Notes: a model not told the origin generated them from the sequence alone. A stretch of DNA of 64,000 nt from an uncultured Pelagibacteraceae bacterium (GCA_902523895.1 CABZAZ010000005.1:28605-92604), one strand, 5' to 3'. Counted from the first letter of the stretch, positions 1 through 10,367 are shown. Numbers and translations: made by a program.

Positions 1-680
1 TCTGTTTCTAAATTATCAATATAAACGGACATGTTAATTGCTAAGCCTTCAGATCCAAAAATATTACCTGCTTTTAGAGTTTTCTCTAAATTATTTTGCC
101 AAGTACTCCATCCTTTAGAGTCTTTTTCTAAGGAAAAAACTCCAATATTAATATGTGGGGCAAAAGCTAATTTCCTAGCATTTGCATAACTAATTTTTGA
201 TTTTACAGCGTGTTTAAAATTTTGAGATTTGATTAACGCCAGCTTTCCAAAAAGCCAGTTTACTTTTGATGTAATCTTATATCCTGGGCCAATTGTTTGA
301 GTAATTCCAAGCTTTCCATCATCACAAGCCTTAAAATATAATTCTACGCAACTCCAATCATTCACCCATGCATCGCAATCAATCCACAGATATTTTTCAT
401 AGTTAGGAAAGTATTTAGGTAAAAAGGCTCTTGAGACCTGACTTTTTAACCACTCTTTACCTTTAACCTTATAACCAGGCACTTCAATATCCCATTCGGC
501 ATTTTTAATTTCATCAACTTTTTTAGATAAACTATCTCTCTGATCTTGTTTTAATCCTGCATCCAAAATGCAAATAGCAACATCTTCACTTTGTTCAAAT
601 CTTTTAATTGAATCTACTAGTTCATCTAGTAAAGGAAAATAATTAGCATCGGCTAAAGAAACGATTACATTTTTTTTCAT
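1..680 (-). CDS. Glycosyltransferase, GT8-like nucleotide-sugar transferase (partial, 3' end outside the window)
   Basis: About 226 N-terminal residues are visible; the gene runs off the left edge. The protein starts MKKNVIVSLADANY and carries an acidic LWIDCDAW segment around residues 100-107, resembling the DxD metal/nucleotide-sugar site of GT-A glycosyltransferases. HINIGVFSL and FGSEGLAIN segments later on also resemble GT8-type enzymes. The fold assignment rests on these motifs only, and the acceptor and sugar cannot be told. Its ATG shares one base with the pssA stop (TAATG), so it is probably translated from the same mRNA as pssA and psd. No signal peptide or membrane segment is visible, so it is likely cytoplasmic. 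Confidence 0.65.
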   Translation of the reverse strand, partial: MKKNVIVSLADANYFPLLDELVDSIKRFEQSEDVAICILDAGLKQDQRDSLSKKVDEIKNAEWDIEVPGYKVKGKEWLKSQVSRAFLPKYFPNYEKYLWIDCDAWVNDWSCVELYFKACDDGKLGITQTIGPGYKITSKVNWLFGKLALIKSQNFKHAVKSKISYANARKLAFAPHINIGVFSLEKDSKGWSTWQNNLEKTLKAGNIFGSEGLAINMSVYIDNLET

Positions 681-1483
681 TAAAGTACGTCTTCAAGGTC
701 ATCTTCGTCTTGAATTTTGTCATTTTCGTGTTGTTTCTTAATTTTTTGAAAATGGAAAAAGCTTATTGGTAATAAAAGTACATAAATTGCAGTGCTTATC
801 GCAATTACATTAAAAGTATAAATCAATAAAAGACCAAAAAATAGAACTATTCCAAATAAAAGAAATATCGTTGTCTTTCTTGGGATCACTATCTTTTTAA
901 AAGAATAACTAGGGAATTTACTAATTAATAAAAAAGAAGTCGCAATAAAAAAAATCGGCACCATAAAATCATAATTTAATTGAACAAATTTAAAACCGCT
1001 TAAACTAATAATCAAAGGTGTTAAAACTAAAATTCCTCCAGCTGGTGACGGAACTCCCTCAAAAAAATTATCTCTCCATGAAGGTTCTTGATTTGAATTG
1101 ATATTAAACCGCGCTAAACGTAATGCAACGCAAATTACATATACTAAACAAAGCAACCAACCAAATCTTCCTAGAGTATTGAGCTTCCAGAAATACATTA
1201 TAAACGCTGGTGCTACTCCAAAACTTATCATATCTGTAAGCGAGTCTAATTCTTTTCCAACTTTAGAAGTACCCCTGATTAATCTAGCTATTCTTCCATC
1301 AAGACCATCTATTAAAGCAGCAAAAAGAATTGCTATAATTGCAAGTTCAAACCTTCCATCAAGAGCAAATCGTATTGAAGTTAAACCAATACAAACCCCT
1401 ATTAATGTAAGCATATTTGGCAAGATCATTCTTGCTCTTTTTTTATCTGCTACAATCTTCAAATTATTTTTTGGTTGTTCCAT
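680..1483 (-). CDS. pssA: CDP-diacylglycerol-serine O-phosphatidyltransferase
   Basis: Makes phosphatidylserine from CDP-diacylglycerol and L-serine in the inner membrane, the step before phosphatidylethanolamine. The CDP-alcohol phosphotransferase signature DG-x2-AR-x8-G-x3-D-x3-D is complete (D62, G63, A66, R67, G76, D80, D84). It is followed by several hydrophobic segments typical of the polytopic bacterial family. At 267 residues the length is normal, with an acidic C-terminal tail. It lies one base downstream of psd, and its stop overlaps the start of the glycosyltransferase gene, so the three genes probably form one operon. The coupling of pssA to psd supports the substrate assignment. 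Confidence 0.93.
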   Translation of the reverse strand: MEQPKNNLKIVADKKRARMILPNMLTLIGVCIGLTSIRFALDGRFELAIIAILFAALIDGLDGRIARLIRGTSKVGKELDSLTDMISFGVAPAFIMYFWKLNTLGRFGWLLCLVYVICVALRLARFNINSNQEPSWRDNFFEGVPSPAGGILVLTPLIISLSGFKFVQLNYDFMVPIFFIATSFLLISKFPSYSFKKIVIPRKTTIFLLFGIVLFFGLLLIYTFNVIAISTAIYVLLLPISFFHFQKIKKQHENDKIQDEDDLEDVL

Positions 1484-1484
1484 T

Positions 1485-2132
1485 TTATTTTTTAGCTAGG
1501 AGTGTTTCACCCGAAATAGCTTTTTGACCTACTTTTACTAAAGGTTGATAATTCTCATAATAAACATCTGCTCTGCTGCCAAATCTTATCATTCCAATTC
1601 TATCACCTTGTTTTAACTCTTGATCTTTATTAGATTCACAAACTATTCTTCTCGCTACAAGACCTGCTATTTGAACTACAATAATATCGTTATTATCTGT
1701 GTCCTTAATTTTAAAATAATTTCTCTCATTATCTTCACTTGCTTTATCAAGAGAAGCATTAACAAATGTTCCAGGCTTATATAGAATTTCCTCAATTTTT
1801 CCAGCGCATGGAGTTCTATTAACATGGCAATCAAATACGTTCATAAAAACACTGATCTTATTAAATTTTTTATTTTCTAAACCTAGTTCTTTTGGACCAT
1901 CAACTTCTTCAACTTTTATGATTTCTCCATCAGCAGGGCTGACCAGATAATTATTGTCATCAATGACTACTCTATCAGGATCTCTAAAAAAATAATAAAC
2001 CCAGATTGTTAATACCAAACCTATTAAACCTAAAAAATTACTAAAACTATAAAATATGATTGTAATAATTCCAGAGATAACTAGGAACTTGTATCCCTCA
2101 GAGTGAATTTTTGGAAATATCTTACTAAACAT
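1485..2132 (-). CDS. psd: Phosphatidylserine decarboxylase proenzyme
   Basis: Converts phosphatidylserine to phosphatidylethanolamine using a pyruvoyl cofactor made by self-cleavage. The cleavage site is visible as RFGSR, with Gly185-Ser186 as the expected scissile bond. The protein is short (215 residues), with a hydrophobic N-terminal stretch at about 15-48 and the conserved SPADG at 65-69, matching the short, archaeal-type Psd common in alphaproteobacteria. It is the first gene of the psd-pssA operon and is divergent from icd across a 73-base gap. No regulator site is evident. Confidence 0.93.
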   Translation of the reverse strand: MFSKIFPKIHSEGYKFLVISGIITIIFYSFSNFLGLIGLVLTIWVYYFFRDPDRVVIDDNNYLVSPADGEIIKVEEVDGPKELGLENKKFNKISVFMNVFDCHVNRTPCAGKIEEILYKPGTFVNASLDKASEDNERNYFKIKDTDNNDIIVVQIAGLVARRIVCESNKDQELKQGDRIGMIRFGSRADVYYENYQPLVKVGQKAISGETLLAKK

Positions 2133-2142
2133 GTTCTTCTAT

Positions 2143-2170
2143 TTGATAATTTTTCATTAATATGTATATA
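2143..2170 (+). promoter_or_regulatory. Candidate sigma-70 promoter for icd
   Basis: TTGATA (2143-2148) and TATATA (2165-2170) are separated by 16 bases and lie about 36 bases upstream of the GTG start of icd. Both hexamers are close to consensus, but the region is so AT-rich that chance matches are likely. Confidence 0.35.
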
Positions 2171-2205
2171 AAATTACGAAATTCAATTATTAAGATATAA
2201 ATAAA

Positions 2206-3420
2206 GTGAGCAAAATTACTGTAAAAAACCCCATTGTAGAGTTAGATGGTGATGAAATGACCAAAATAATCTGGGAATTTATTAAAAAAAAATTAATCCT
2301 TCCTTATCTTGATATCGGTATTGAGTACTATGATTTGGGCATGAAGAGTAGAGATAATACTGCTGACCAAATTACAATAGACTCTGCTAATGCAATTAAG
2401 AAAATTGGTGTAGGTATAAAATGCGCAACAATCACTCCTGATGAAGCACGAGTTGAGGAATTTAATTTAAAAAAAATGTGGAGATCACCAAATGGAACAA
2501 TAAGAAATATTATTGGTGGAACTGTTTTTAGAGAGCCCATAATTTGCTCTAACATTCCAAAATTAGTACCTTCATGGTCAGATCCAGTGGTAATTGGCAG
2601 ACATGCCTTTGGCGATCAATACAGAGCAACCGATTTTAAAGTTCCAGGTAAAGGAAAGATGGAAATTAAATGGACATCAGAAGACGGTAAAGATGAAATT
2701 AAACACGAAGTATTTAATTTTACTGGACCAGGAGTAGCTCTTTCTATGTATAACTTAGATAAATCTATCGAAGACTTTGCTAGATCTTGCTTTAGTTACG
2801 GTCTTATAAAAAAGTGGCCAGTCTATCTTTCAACAAAAAATACAATCCTAAAGAAGTATGATGGACGTTTTAAAGATATATTTGAAGATGTTTTTAATAA
2901 AGAATTTAAAGAAAAATTCGATAAAGAAAAAATTACTTATGAACATAGACTAATTGACGACATGGTTGCATGTGCAATGAAATGGAGTGGAAAATATATT
3001 TGGGCTTGTAAAAATTATGATGGTGATGTTCAGTCTGATACAATGGCCCAAGGTTATGGCTCATTAGGTTTAATGACAAGTACACTATTAACTCCTGATG
3101 GAAAAATTATGGAAGCTGAAGCAGCACATGGAACTGTTACAAGACACTATAGAATGCATCAACAAGGGAAAGAAACCTCAACTAATCCTATCGCTTCAAT
3201 TTTTGCCTGGACTAGAGGTCTGGCTCACCGAGGTAAATTGGATGGAAATGATGATTTGATAAAATTTGCAAATACAATCGAACAAGTTTGTATTGAATGT
3301 GTTGAAAGTGGTTCTATGACTAAAGATCTTGCAATATTAGTCGGGCCATCAAGCAAGTATTTAACCACTAATCAATTTTTAGATGAAATTGATAATAGAT
3401 TAAGAAATAAGTTAAATTAG
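2206..3420 (+). CDS. icd: Isocitrate dehydrogenase, NADP-dependent (eukaryotic-like type)
   Basis: TCA-cycle enzyme converting isocitrate to 2-oxoglutarate with NADP. The 404-residue sequence, starting [18 protein letters not shown], matches the homodimeric eukaryotic-like IDH subfamily found in alphaproteobacteria rather than the E. coli type. It includes the substrate-binding region around [16 protein letters not shown] and the late [12 protein letters not shown] segment near the cofactor site. The start is a GTG; no ATG is available in frame nearby and no clear Shine-Dalgarno is seen. It is monocistronic, divergent from psd, and its last 9 bases overlap the 3' end of alaS on the other strand. 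Confidence 0.95.
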   Translation: MSKITVKNPIVELDGDEMTKIIWEFIKKKLILPYLDIGIEYYDLGMKSRDNTADQITIDSANAIKKIGVGIKCATITPDEARVEEFNLKKMWRSPNGTIRNIIGGTVFREPIICSNIPKLVPSWSDPVVIGRHAFGDQYRATDFKVPGKGKMEIKWTSEDGKDEIKHEVFNFTGPGVALSMYNLDKSIEDFARSCFSYGLIKKWPVYLSTKNTILKKYDGRFKDIFEDVFNKEFKEKFDKEKITYEHRLIDDMVACAMKWSGKYIWACKNYDGDVQSDTMAQGYGSLGLMTSTLLTPDGKIMEAEAAHGTVTRHYRMHQQGKETSTNPIASIFAWTRGLAHRGKLDGNDDLIKFANTIEQVCIECVESGSMTKDLAILVGPSSKYLTTNQFLDEIDNRLRNKLN

Positions 3421-6078
3421 GTATTTCAAATTTGCAAATGTCTCGTTTATTTTAGATTCATCACTGCCACCAGCTTGAGCAAAATCTCTTCTACCCCCAC
3501 CACCATTTCCTCCTAAAATTTTAGAACCCACATTCACGAATTTTACAGCATCATATTTCTCTGTGTATTTATTAGTTACACCGACAGCTATACCGACTTT
3601 TTCATCTTTACTTGAAATTATGATTATTACTCCCTCTTTTAAATCTTTTTTTCCTTGATCAACTAAATTTCTTAATTCTTTTGACGGTAAATCTATAACT
3701 CTTTGAAATCTTACCTTAATATTATTTATCTCGTCATCACAAATTATATTTTTGTCTTTATCATTTAAGATTGATCTAACCGACAAGGTTTCTAATTGCT
3801 TAGTAAGATTTTTAATAAGTAATTTTTGATCTGATTGATCTAAATTTGGTTTAGCACCAAAACTAATAATTTGTGAAGATAATTCTTTAATTATTTCATT
3901 ATTTTTTTCCAAAGATATATCTGAAATTTTTTCTTTGTTTTTTAAATAATCTTCTAATTGTTTATCTCTTAAAGCCTCTACTCTTCTCACACCAGCTGCT
4001 ATTGATGACTGGCTAATAGTTTTAAATTTTCCTATATCCCCGGTGTTTTTTACATGAGTTCCTCCACATAATTCAGTTGAATAATAACCGTTTTTTTCTT
4101 TACCCATCGAAACTACACGGACTTCTTCACCGTATTTTTCACCAAAAAAAGCTAGTGCTCCTTTTTCAATTGCAGCTTTTGGTGTCATAATCCTTGTTGT
4201 TACTTCAGAACTATTTGAAACATATTCATTAACTAGCTTATCTATATTCTCTAACTCTTCATTAGTAATTGGTTTCATATGACTGAAGTCAAATCTTAAT
4301 CTATCTGGAGCAACTAATGATCCTTTTTGCATAACATGTTTACCTAGGGTTCTTCTTAATGACTCATGAAGTAAGTGTGTAGCAGAATGATAAGCTTTTA
4401 AATCATCTCTTCTTTCCACATCTATTTTCATTTCTACTACATCATTAATTTTTATTTCTCCAGATTTCAAAGATCCGTGATGAACAAATAAGTCTCCAAG
4501 TTTTTTTTGTGTATCTTCTACTTCAAAAACAGAATTACCAGAAACAATTGTACCTTTGTCTCCAAGTTGTCCTCCTGATTCTCCATAAAAAGGAGTTTGA
4601 TTGGTAATGATCATACCCTCTTCACCAGAAGATAAAGATTTTGTTTCTTTATTATCCTTAATTAAGTTTAACACGACACCCTCAGACTGATTAGACTCGT
4701 AACCTAAAAATTCTGTGGGACCAGTTTTATCTTTAATTGAAAACCAAATTGCTTCCTCAGAACTATCTCCAGAACCTTTCCAATTCTTTTTTGCAAGTTC
4801 TTTGCTTTTTTTCATTAATTCATCAAATTTCTGATGATCAACTTTTAAAGACTTATTCTTTAAAATATCTTCAGTAAGATCTAATGGAAATCCATAGGTA
4901 TCATATAATTTGAAAGCAACATCCCCAGGTAAAACCTTGTCTATTTTTGCAATTTCATCATTTAAAATTTTGATACCTCTATCTAGTAAAATTAAAAATT
5001 TTTCTTCCTCCATCCTTAAAGTTTCTTTGATCAAAGATTGAGACCTTTCAAGCTCTGGATAGTTTCCTGACATCTCGTTTTTTAACGAGTCAAAAATTTT
5101 ATAAAAAATTGGTTCTTTAGATCCTAACAAATGAGAATGTCTCATTCCTCTTCTCATAATTCTTCTTAGAACATATCCACGACCTTCATTTGAGGGTAAA
5201 ACTCCTTCGGCTAAAAGAAATGAGCTTGCTCTTAAGTGATCAGCAATTACTCTAAAACTTGATATATTTTTATCTTCTTGTTTGACTTTTGTTGCATCAG
5301 ATATTGAGCTAATTAATTTCTTAAAATGATCAGTTTGATAGTTATCATGTGTGCCTTGTAAAAGAGCTGCAATTCTCTCTAATCCCATCCCTGTATCAAC
5401 AGATGGTTTTGGCAAATCTATTCTTTTTTCTTTTGAGACTTGCTCATACTGCATAAAGACCAAATTCCAAATTTCAATAAAACGATCTCCATCTTGATCT
5501 TTGGTTCCGGGCAGTCCACCTTTTAAGTGATCACCATGATCATAAAATATTTCTGAGCAAGGGCCACAAGGGCCAGTTTCACCCATTGACCAGAAGTTAT
5601 CCGATGTTGCAATTCTAATTATTCTGTCATCACTAAAACCCGCTATTTTTTTCCAGAAATTAAAAGCCTCATCATCTTCATTAAAAACAGTTACATAAAG
5701 CCTATTTTTATCTAAACCAAAATCTTTGGTGATTAAATTCCATGCAAGCTCAATTCCTCTTTCTTTAAAATAATCTCCAAAAGAAAAGTTTCCCAACATT
5801 TCAAAGAAAGTATGATGTCTTGGTGTATAACCAACATTTTCTAAATCATTATGCTTACCACCTGCTCTAACACATTTTTGTGAGGTAGTAGCCCTTTGAT
5901 AATCTCTTTTCTCTAAACCAGTAAATACATTTTTAAACTGAACCATTCCTGAATTAGCAAACATTAAGGTTGGGTCATTGTTTGGGACTAAATTGCTAGA
6001 CTCAACAATCTTATGATCGTTTTTTTCGAAGTATTTAAGAAACGTGCTTCTTATTTCATTTAATGATTTGTCCGCCAT
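3412..6078 (-). CDS. alaS: Alanyl-tRNA synthetase
   Basis: Charges tRNA-Ala. At 888 residues it has the full bacterial architecture. The N-terminal class II catalytic domain includes [12 protein letters not shown]. The editing domain has two zinc-ligand motifs, HSATHLLH and ELCGGTHV. The C-terminal oligomerisation (C-Ala/DHHA1) part ends in the Gly-rich [17 protein letters not shown]. In many alphaproteobacteria alaS lies next to recA, as here. The 3' end overlaps icd tail-to-tail by 9 bases, with no terminator between the two genes. Confidence 0.97.
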   Translation of the reverse strand: MADKSLNEIRSTFLKYFEKNDHKIVESSNLVPNNDPTLMFANSGMVQFKNVFTGLEKRDYQRATTSQKCVRAGGKHNDLENVGYTPRHHTFFEMLGNFSFGDYFKERGIELAWNLITKDFGLDKNRLYVTVFNEDDEAFNFWKKIAGFSDDRIIRIATSDNFWSMGETGPCGPCSEIFYDHGDHLKGGLPGTKDQDGDRFIEIWNLVFMQYEQVSKEKRIDLPKPSVDTGMGLERIAALLQGTHDNYQTDHFKKLISSISDATKVKQEDKNISSFRVIADHLRASSFLLAEGVLPSNEGRGYVLRRIMRRGMRHSHLLGSKEPIFYKIFDSLKNEMSGNYPELERSQSLIKETLRMEEEKFLILLDRGIKILNDEIAKIDKVLPGDVAFKLYDTYGFPLDLTEDILKNKSLKVDHQKFDELMKKSKELAKKNWKGSGDSSEEAIWFSIKDKTGPTEFLGYESNQSEGVVLNLIKDNKETKSLSSGEEGMIITNQTPFYGESGGQLGDKGTIVSGNSVFEVEDTQKKLGDLFVHHGSLKSGEIKINDVVEMKIDVERRDDLKAYHSATHLLHESLRRTLGKHVMQKGSLVAPDRLRFDFSHMKPITNEELENIDKLVNEYVSNSSEVTTRIMTPKAAIEKGALAFFGEKYGEEVRVVSMGKEKNGYYSTELCGGTHVKNTGDIGKFKTISQSSIAAGVRRVEALRDKQLEDYLKNKEKISDISLEKNNEIIKELSSQIISFGAKPNLDQSDQKLLIKNLTKQLETLSVRSILNDKDKNIICDDEINNIKVRFQRVIDLPSKELRNLVDQGKKDLKEGVIIIISSKDEKVGIAVGVTNKYTEKYDAVKFVNVGSKILGGNGGGGRRDFAQAGGSDESKINETFANLKYLI

Positions 6079-6128
6079 ATTTTTAAAATACAGCTTTTTT
6101 GTTCTATGTCTAGATAACGATAAGGGGG

Positions 6129-6153
6129 AAAGGCGCTTATAATAAGCGCCTTT
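6129..6153 (-). terminator. Hairpin downstream of recA
   Basis: A perfect 11-bp stem (6129-6139 pairs with 6143-6153) with a 3-base loop sits 25 bases past the recA stop and before the alaS start. The stem is GC-rich in its core (GGCGC/GCGCC), which stands out in this genome. On the recA strand it is followed by only a short U run and then C residues, so it is a weak rho-independent terminator or a processing/attenuation hairpin. Confidence 0.6.
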
Positions 6154-6177
6154 ATAATTTAAAGATGACCTTTAATT

Positions 6178-7326
6178 CTAGTTCTTTTTAGTAGGAGTAG
6201 TCTCTTTTGCAGCCTCTTCTTTTTCAGCTACTTTCTTCTCCTTTTCAATTTTTTCAGGACTTAATGGATTTCCTTCAATTTTCTTTGAAATCACACCAGC
6301 TTTTTCTCTAATTGCCATTTCTATTTCTGCAGCAACTTTAGGGTTTTGTGCAAGATAAGTTTTTGCATTTTCTCTACCTTGTCCAATTTTCTCACCTTTA
6401 TAAGCATACCAAGCTCCTGATTTTTCTATGATATCAGCTTTAGCACCTAGGTCGACTAACTCACCCATTTTGCTAATACCTCTTCCATACATCAAATCAA
6501 ACTCAACAACTTTAAATGGTGGTGCAACTTTGTTTTTAACTACTTTAACTCTTGTAGTATTTCCAATAATTTCATCTTTGTCTTTGATGGCACCAATTCT
6601 TCTAATGTCCATTCTTACAGATGAATAAAACTTAAGTGCGTTACCACCTGATGTTGTTTCTGGACTTCCAAACATAACACCAATTTTCATTCTGATTTGG
6701 TTAATGAAAATCATCATTGTGTTTGTATTTGAAATTGAACCAGTTAATTTTCTTAAAGCTTGACTCATTAATCTTGACTGAAGACCAACATGATGATCTC
6801 CCATTTCACCTTCAATTTCAGCTTTTGGAGTTAAAGCTGCAACCGAGTCAATTACGATAACTGAAATAGAGCCTGATTTTACTAATGTATCTGCTATTTC
6901 TAAAGCTTGTTCACCAGCATCTGGTTGTGAAATTAAAAGCTCCTCAGTATTTACACCTAATTTTTTTGCGTAAACTGGATCTAAAGCATGCTCTGCATCA
7001 ACGAATGCACAAATTCCACCTGCTTTTTGAGCTTCAGCAACAACTTGTAATGCTAATGTAGTTTTTCCAGAAGACTCTGGCCCGTAAACTTCAATAATTC
7101 TTCCTTTAGGTAAACCGCCTATTCCTAAAGCTAAATCTAAACTTAAAGAACCTGTTGATATCGACTCGATATCCATTGCTCTTTTTTCACCAAGCTTCAT
7201 CACAGAACCTTTTCCAAAATTATCTGTGATTTGGCTGATTGCTGCGTCTAAAGCTTTATTTTTCTCTTTATTATCCAATTCTTGATCTTTAGTAGATTTA
7301 ACTACTTTTAAGTTATTTTTAGTCAT
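6178..7326 (-). CDS. recA: Recombinase RecA
   Basis: Forms the ATP-dependent filament on single-stranded DNA for homologous recombination and acts as co-protease for LexA/UmuD-type proteins. Walker A is GPESSGKTT at residues 82-90. The [14 protein letters not shown]-binding loop L2 region and the [10 protein letters not shown] segment are present. The 382-residue length is slightly long, with a Lys/Glu-rich C-terminal tail. A GAGGC ribosome binding site precedes the ATG. The upstream gap holds a candidate LexA-type box, and umuDC lies 3.2 kb away, so an SOS response is plausible, although no lexA gene is in the window. Confidence 0.98.
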   Translation of the reverse strand: MTKNNLKVVKSTKDQELDNKEKNKALDAAISQITDNFGKGSVMKLGEKRAMDIESISTGSLSLDLALGIGGLPKGRIIEVYGPESSGKTTLALQVVAEAQKAGGICAFVDAEHALDPVYAKKLGVNTEELLISQPDAGEQALEIADTLVKSGSISVIVIDSVAALTPKAEIEGEMGDHHVGLQSRLMSQALRKLTGSISNTNTMMIFINQIRMKIGVMFGSPETTSGGNALKFYSSVRMDIRRIGAIKDKDEIIGNTTRVKVVKNKVAPPFKVVEFDLMYGRGISKMGELVDLGAKADIIEKSGAWYAYKGEKIGQGRENAKTYLAQNPKVAAEIEMAIREKAGVISKKIEGNPLSPEKIEKEKKVAEKEEAAKETTPTKKN

Positions 7327-7376
7327 TTTTTGCCTCTTTTTTTAATATTTTTGTCACTCGAATCATGCTTATAAAT

Positions 7377-7391
7377 GTACACATTTTGTTC
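7377..7391 (-). promoter_or_regulatory. Candidate LexA (SOS) box upstream of recA
   Basis: On the plus strand the site reads GTAC-N7-GTTC, one mismatch from the alphaproteobacterial LexA operator GTTC-N7-GTTC. It lies 50-65 bases upstream of the recA ATG, just ahead of a TTATAA that could serve as a -10 element. The position fits an operator, but the site is a single imperfect match. Confidence 0.4.
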
Positions 7392-7433
7392 TCATTAGCA
7401 AGATTTATTTATTTGAGCCTAAAAAAGCTAATT

Positions 7434-8729
7434 TTATCTCAATTTAAGATATTCGCTATTGAGCAATCCAATAGATTTTAAAAGATTAAACTGCGAAAGA
7501 ATATAGTTTCTCTCTGAATCTGCTAACGAAATCTGAGCATTCAACAATAAAGAGTTAGACTGAATAACTTCTAAAGTGGTTCTATCTGATCCACTATTAT
7601 ATTCAGCTACAATTCCCTCATTTGCGATTTCTGCAGCATTCACCTGAGCTCTTACTGAGTCAAGTAAACTTTTGTTTGATTGATAATTTGACCAGGCACT
7701 TGCAACATCTGTTTGATTTTTTTTGATCATATTATTTAAAAGAAGATTTTTTTGTGTCTCCAGACTTTTGTTTTTATTCAAATTTGCATAATTTTTTCCA
7801 CCTGAAAAAAAAGGCCATGTGACAGTTGCTTTTAAAGTATCTTGCTCTTTCTCATCATAGGTAGAACTTAGATCATCTGTTTTTGATCTATCAAAAGATA
7901 AGGTTGCTGTTGGGGCTAAATCAGATCTTGCACTTGTTGTATCTTTTTTTGATTGTTCATATTCAAGTTGAGCTATGATTAAATCTGGATTGCCTTTTTT
8001 TGATATCTCTATTGCAGAGTTTAATTCATTAGGCAAATTAACTATTGTGATAGATGATTTATCTAGTGCTTCTGCATCGCTAATAGTGCCAATCACATTT
8101 TCATAATTTAGCTTACTGGTTAAAAAATCGTTTTCAGCTTGTATTAATTTTGCTTGTGCCCCAGCTAAAGAGGACTCTGATTGAGCAACATCCGATAATG
8201 ATATATTTCCTCGCTCAAGCCTAATTCTATCTGTTTCGACCTGTCGATCTAACAGATTAACATTGGATCTATTAATCTTAAGTTTTTCGTTTGCTGAAAT
8301 TAACCCCGTATAAGCTTCAATTGATTTATATAGAATTTCTTGCTCTTTTTTTAAAAGCTTTGCTTTAGCTAATTCGATGCCAATTTTACTTTTACTTAAT
8401 TCGGCACCTCTTCCAAAATCTATTAAGGTTTGGGTAATTGTTAATGATTGCACAGTTGGGTCTACATCTGAGATTGTTGCATCTGTTCCGTTCTGATTGG
8501 TTAATTCATTGGTATCTTCTGAACTTTTGCTTCCACTTAAAGTTACTGATGGTAAATACGAACTTATTGAAATTTTCAGTTCTTGCTCAGAAATGTTTAG
8601 GCTTTCTCTTTCAGCATTTAATTCATTGTTGTCATTATAAGCTTTTTTTAATGCTGCAGAAAAAGTTTCTGCATGAGCGTTATTTAACAAAAATATAAAA
8701 CTTGTAATTATAAATAAAATCCTAATCAT
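7434..8729 (-). CDS. tolC: TolC-family outer-membrane efflux/type I secretion protein
   Basis: Outer-membrane channel that would pair with an inner-membrane pump and a periplasmic adaptor. An N-terminal signal peptide of about 20 residues ends in NAHA. The mature part has the two repeated OEP domains with long alpha-helical hairpins, seen as Gln/Asn/Ser-rich heptads, and an LTITQTLIDFGRG motif near residues 95-107. The 431-residue length is typical. Its start overlaps the stop of the glycerate kinase gene by 4 bases. No pump or adaptor gene is adjacent, so the partner must be elsewhere. Family membership is clear, but the exact transport role is inferred. Confidence 0.88.
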   Translation of the reverse strand: MIRILFIITSFIFLLNNAHAETFSAALKKAYNDNNELNAERESLNISEQELKISISSYLPSVTLSGSKSSEDTNELTNQNGTDATISDVDPTVQSLTITQTLIDFGRGAELSKSKIGIELAKAKLLKKEQEILYKSIEAYTGLISANEKLKINRSNVNLLDRQVETDRIRLERGNISLSDVAQSESSLAGAQAKLIQAENDFLTSKLNYENVIGTISDAEALDKSSITIVNLPNELNSAIEISKKGNPDLIIAQLEYEQSKKDTTSARSDLAPTATLSFDRSKTDDLSSTYDEKEQDTLKATVTWPFFSGGKNYANLNKNKSLETQKNLLLNNMIKKNQTDVASAWSNYQSNKSLLDSVRAQVNAAEIANEGIVAEYNSGSDRTTLEVIQSNSLLLNAQISLADSERNYILSQFNLLKSIGLLNSEYLKLR

Positions 8730-9649
8730 TTCTTTTTATATACAGCAGATTTAATTTGATGGTTACTATTTAAATTGAATATAACAGATGCATATTTTGG
8801 CATATTTCTAAACATGTTTTGAGTAATTCTTTGATAAGTTTGCATAAAATTTAATACATCTCCTCTACTCATTATTTTTGATTTCACTTTGCTTTGAACC
8901 CAAAGTTTCCTCTCTTGTTTTAATCTCCATTTTTGTAACAAGCTAAAATTTTTTGCTTTTAGATAAACCAAACAATTTAATTGTGAATATAAATTTTTAT
9001 ATTTTGATTTTAATTGGTTGTTAACATATTTTCTCCAAATCTGTTTTTGATCTTTTGCCTTTTCCAATGAATTAATTGTTTTCTTTAAAGTATTATTTTT
9101 TTCTGATTTTGCTCCAACACACCATCCTTCAAAAATAATCACATCCGGTCTCTTATTTAAATCGTACCATTTTTTTTTATTATACCTGTCATCGATAGCT
9201 TTATTAAATGTTGGTAATTTTAATCTATTGAATTTCTTGCTTTTTGACTTTTTAAAAAAATTCAGCATCATATTAATGTCATGTGTTCCGGGTACACCTC
9301 TAGTCAAAAGCATAGGATGAACTCTTTTTGATAAATTTATTCGCTCTTTTCTTGTTTTATAGAAGTCATCTATTGAAATTCTAAAAACATTTAATTTAAA
9401 GTATTTTGTTAATATAATTCTGATTAAAGAGCTAATTGTAGTTTTACCTGTTCCTTGCCCTCCTGCTAATCCCACAAAATACGGCCTTGTTTTATCGGCT
9501 TTTTTACTGATCCAAAAACATAACGGAATTAAGAAAGATTTAATCATTCTTTCTTTATTTTTAAATTTATCGGTTTTTGTCTCTTGAGATTTAATGAACT
9601 TTAAACAGTCTTTTTTTACCTTACCAAAGCATAAACTAAATTGTTGCAT
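8726..9649 (-). CDS. D-glycerate 3-kinase (P-loop kinase)
   Basis: Predicted to phosphorylate D-glycerate to 3-phosphoglycerate, feeding glycolate/serine-derived carbon into glycolysis. The P-loop GGQGTGKTT is at residues 63-71. It is followed by the family-typical ISIDDFYKTR, TRGVPGTHD, a DDRY segment and IIFEGWCVGA, which set this family apart from uridine kinases and phosphoribulokinases. At 307 residues it has an N-terminal helical extension as in plant GLYK and its bacterial relatives. It sits between tolC (4-base overlap) and the GFA-fold gene. The family call is strong, but the substrate is inferred from homology alone. Confidence 0.82.
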   Translation of the reverse strand: MQQFSLCFGKVKKDCLKFIKSQETKTDKFKNKERMIKSFLIPLCFWISKKADKTRPYFVGLAGGQGTGKTTISSLIRIILTKYFKLNVFRISIDDFYKTRKERINLSKRVHPMLLTRGVPGTHDINMMLNFFKKSKSKKFNRLKLPTFNKAIDDRYNKKKWYDLNKRPDVIIFEGWCVGAKSEKNNTLKKTINSLEKAKDQKQIWRKYVNNQLKSKYKNLYSQLNCLVYLKAKNFSLLQKWRLKQERKLWVQSKVKSKIMSRGDVLNFMQTYQRITQNMFRNMPKYASVIFNLNSNHQIKSAVYKKK

Positions 9650-9654
9650 GAAAA

Positions 9655-10017
9655 TTATTTTTTATCCAATGGATGATTTTGACCATCATTTACTGGAACA
9701 TCTTTAATATCAAAAGTATTTATTTCATCAATACACCCAACATTAAATCCTGTCATCGCTGGATTAATTCTTGGGTTGTGATGGGTATAAATTCCACAAT
9801 CTGAGCAAAAGTAATGTTTGGCAACTTTTGAATGAAATTGATAAAGTTTTAATTTTTCTTCACCTTTAGTAATTTTAAAATCTTCATTTTTTACCATAGA
9901 CATAATTGCTCCTTTTCTTTTACAAATAGAACAATTGCATTTTATTACTTTGGCTAAGTCTCCCTCTAAATTTATTTCAGCTTCTATAGCACCACAATGA
10001 CACGATAGTTTTTTCAC
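9655..10017 (-). CDS. GFA-family (CENP-V/GFA fold) zinc protein
   Basis: Small zinc-binding protein of the glutathione-dependent formaldehyde-activating enzyme (GFA) fold. The cysteine set is visible as CHCG, CNCSIC and FCSDCGIYTHH. I place the start at a GTG (10017) because it follows GGGGAG at good spacing and overlaps the cupin stop as TAGTG. An ATG at 10029 would add four residues but lacks a ribosome binding site. The product is about 120 residues. Biochemical function is not established for most of the family, so a role in formaldehyde or glutathione chemistry is only a possibility. It is co-transcribed with the cupin gene. Confidence 0.8.
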   Translation of the reverse strand: MKKLSCHCGAIEAEINLEGDLAKVIKCNCSICKRKGAIMSMVKNEDFKITKGEEKLKLYQFHSKVAKHYFCSDCGIYTHHNPRINPAMTGFNVGCIDEINTFDIKDVPVNDGQNHPLDKK

Positions 10018-10367
10018 TATTCTCCCCATTTTCCATGAAACTCATAAACTACTGCAGGTTTATCACCTACTACCCAACCATCATGACCTGGTTCTATTGA
10101 ATATGCATCACCAGCCTTATAAGTTAATTCAGTTCCATCATCATGTTTTGCGCAAACTGCTCCTGAAACAATTACACCTAGATGTTTTGCTTTACAGCTA
10201 TCTGTGCCAACTGTTGGCTTAATGTCTTGTGACCATTTCCAACCTGGTTGTAAAACTAATCTCATAACTCTTTGATCTCCTACTTTCACAATATCTATTT
10301 TAGCATTTTTAAAATTCGTGTTACTTTCGTCTGGATTGTCAAAAGTTTTGACTTCAATTGAACTCAT
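10017..10367 (-). CDS. Cupin-domain protein
   Basis: Single-domain cupin of 116 residues. The beta-barrel pattern shows as LQPGWKWSQD, KHLGVIVSGAV, AGDAYSIEPGHDGWV and VVYEFHGKWGE. Histidines are present in the usual region, but the classic two-motif metal site is degenerate, so metal binding is uncertain. A strong AAGGAG ribosome binding site precedes the ATG, one of the clearest in the window. It is the first gene of a two-gene unit with the GFA-like protein and is divergent from umuD. It has no recognised function; small-molecule binding or sensing is a guess. Confidence 0.75.
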   Translation of the reverse strand: MSSIEVKTFDNPDESNTNFKNAKIDIVKVGDQRVMRLVLQPGWKWSQDIKPTVGTDSCKAKHLGVIVSGAVCAKHDDGTELTYKAGDAYSIEPGHDGWVVGDKPAVVYEFHGKWGE

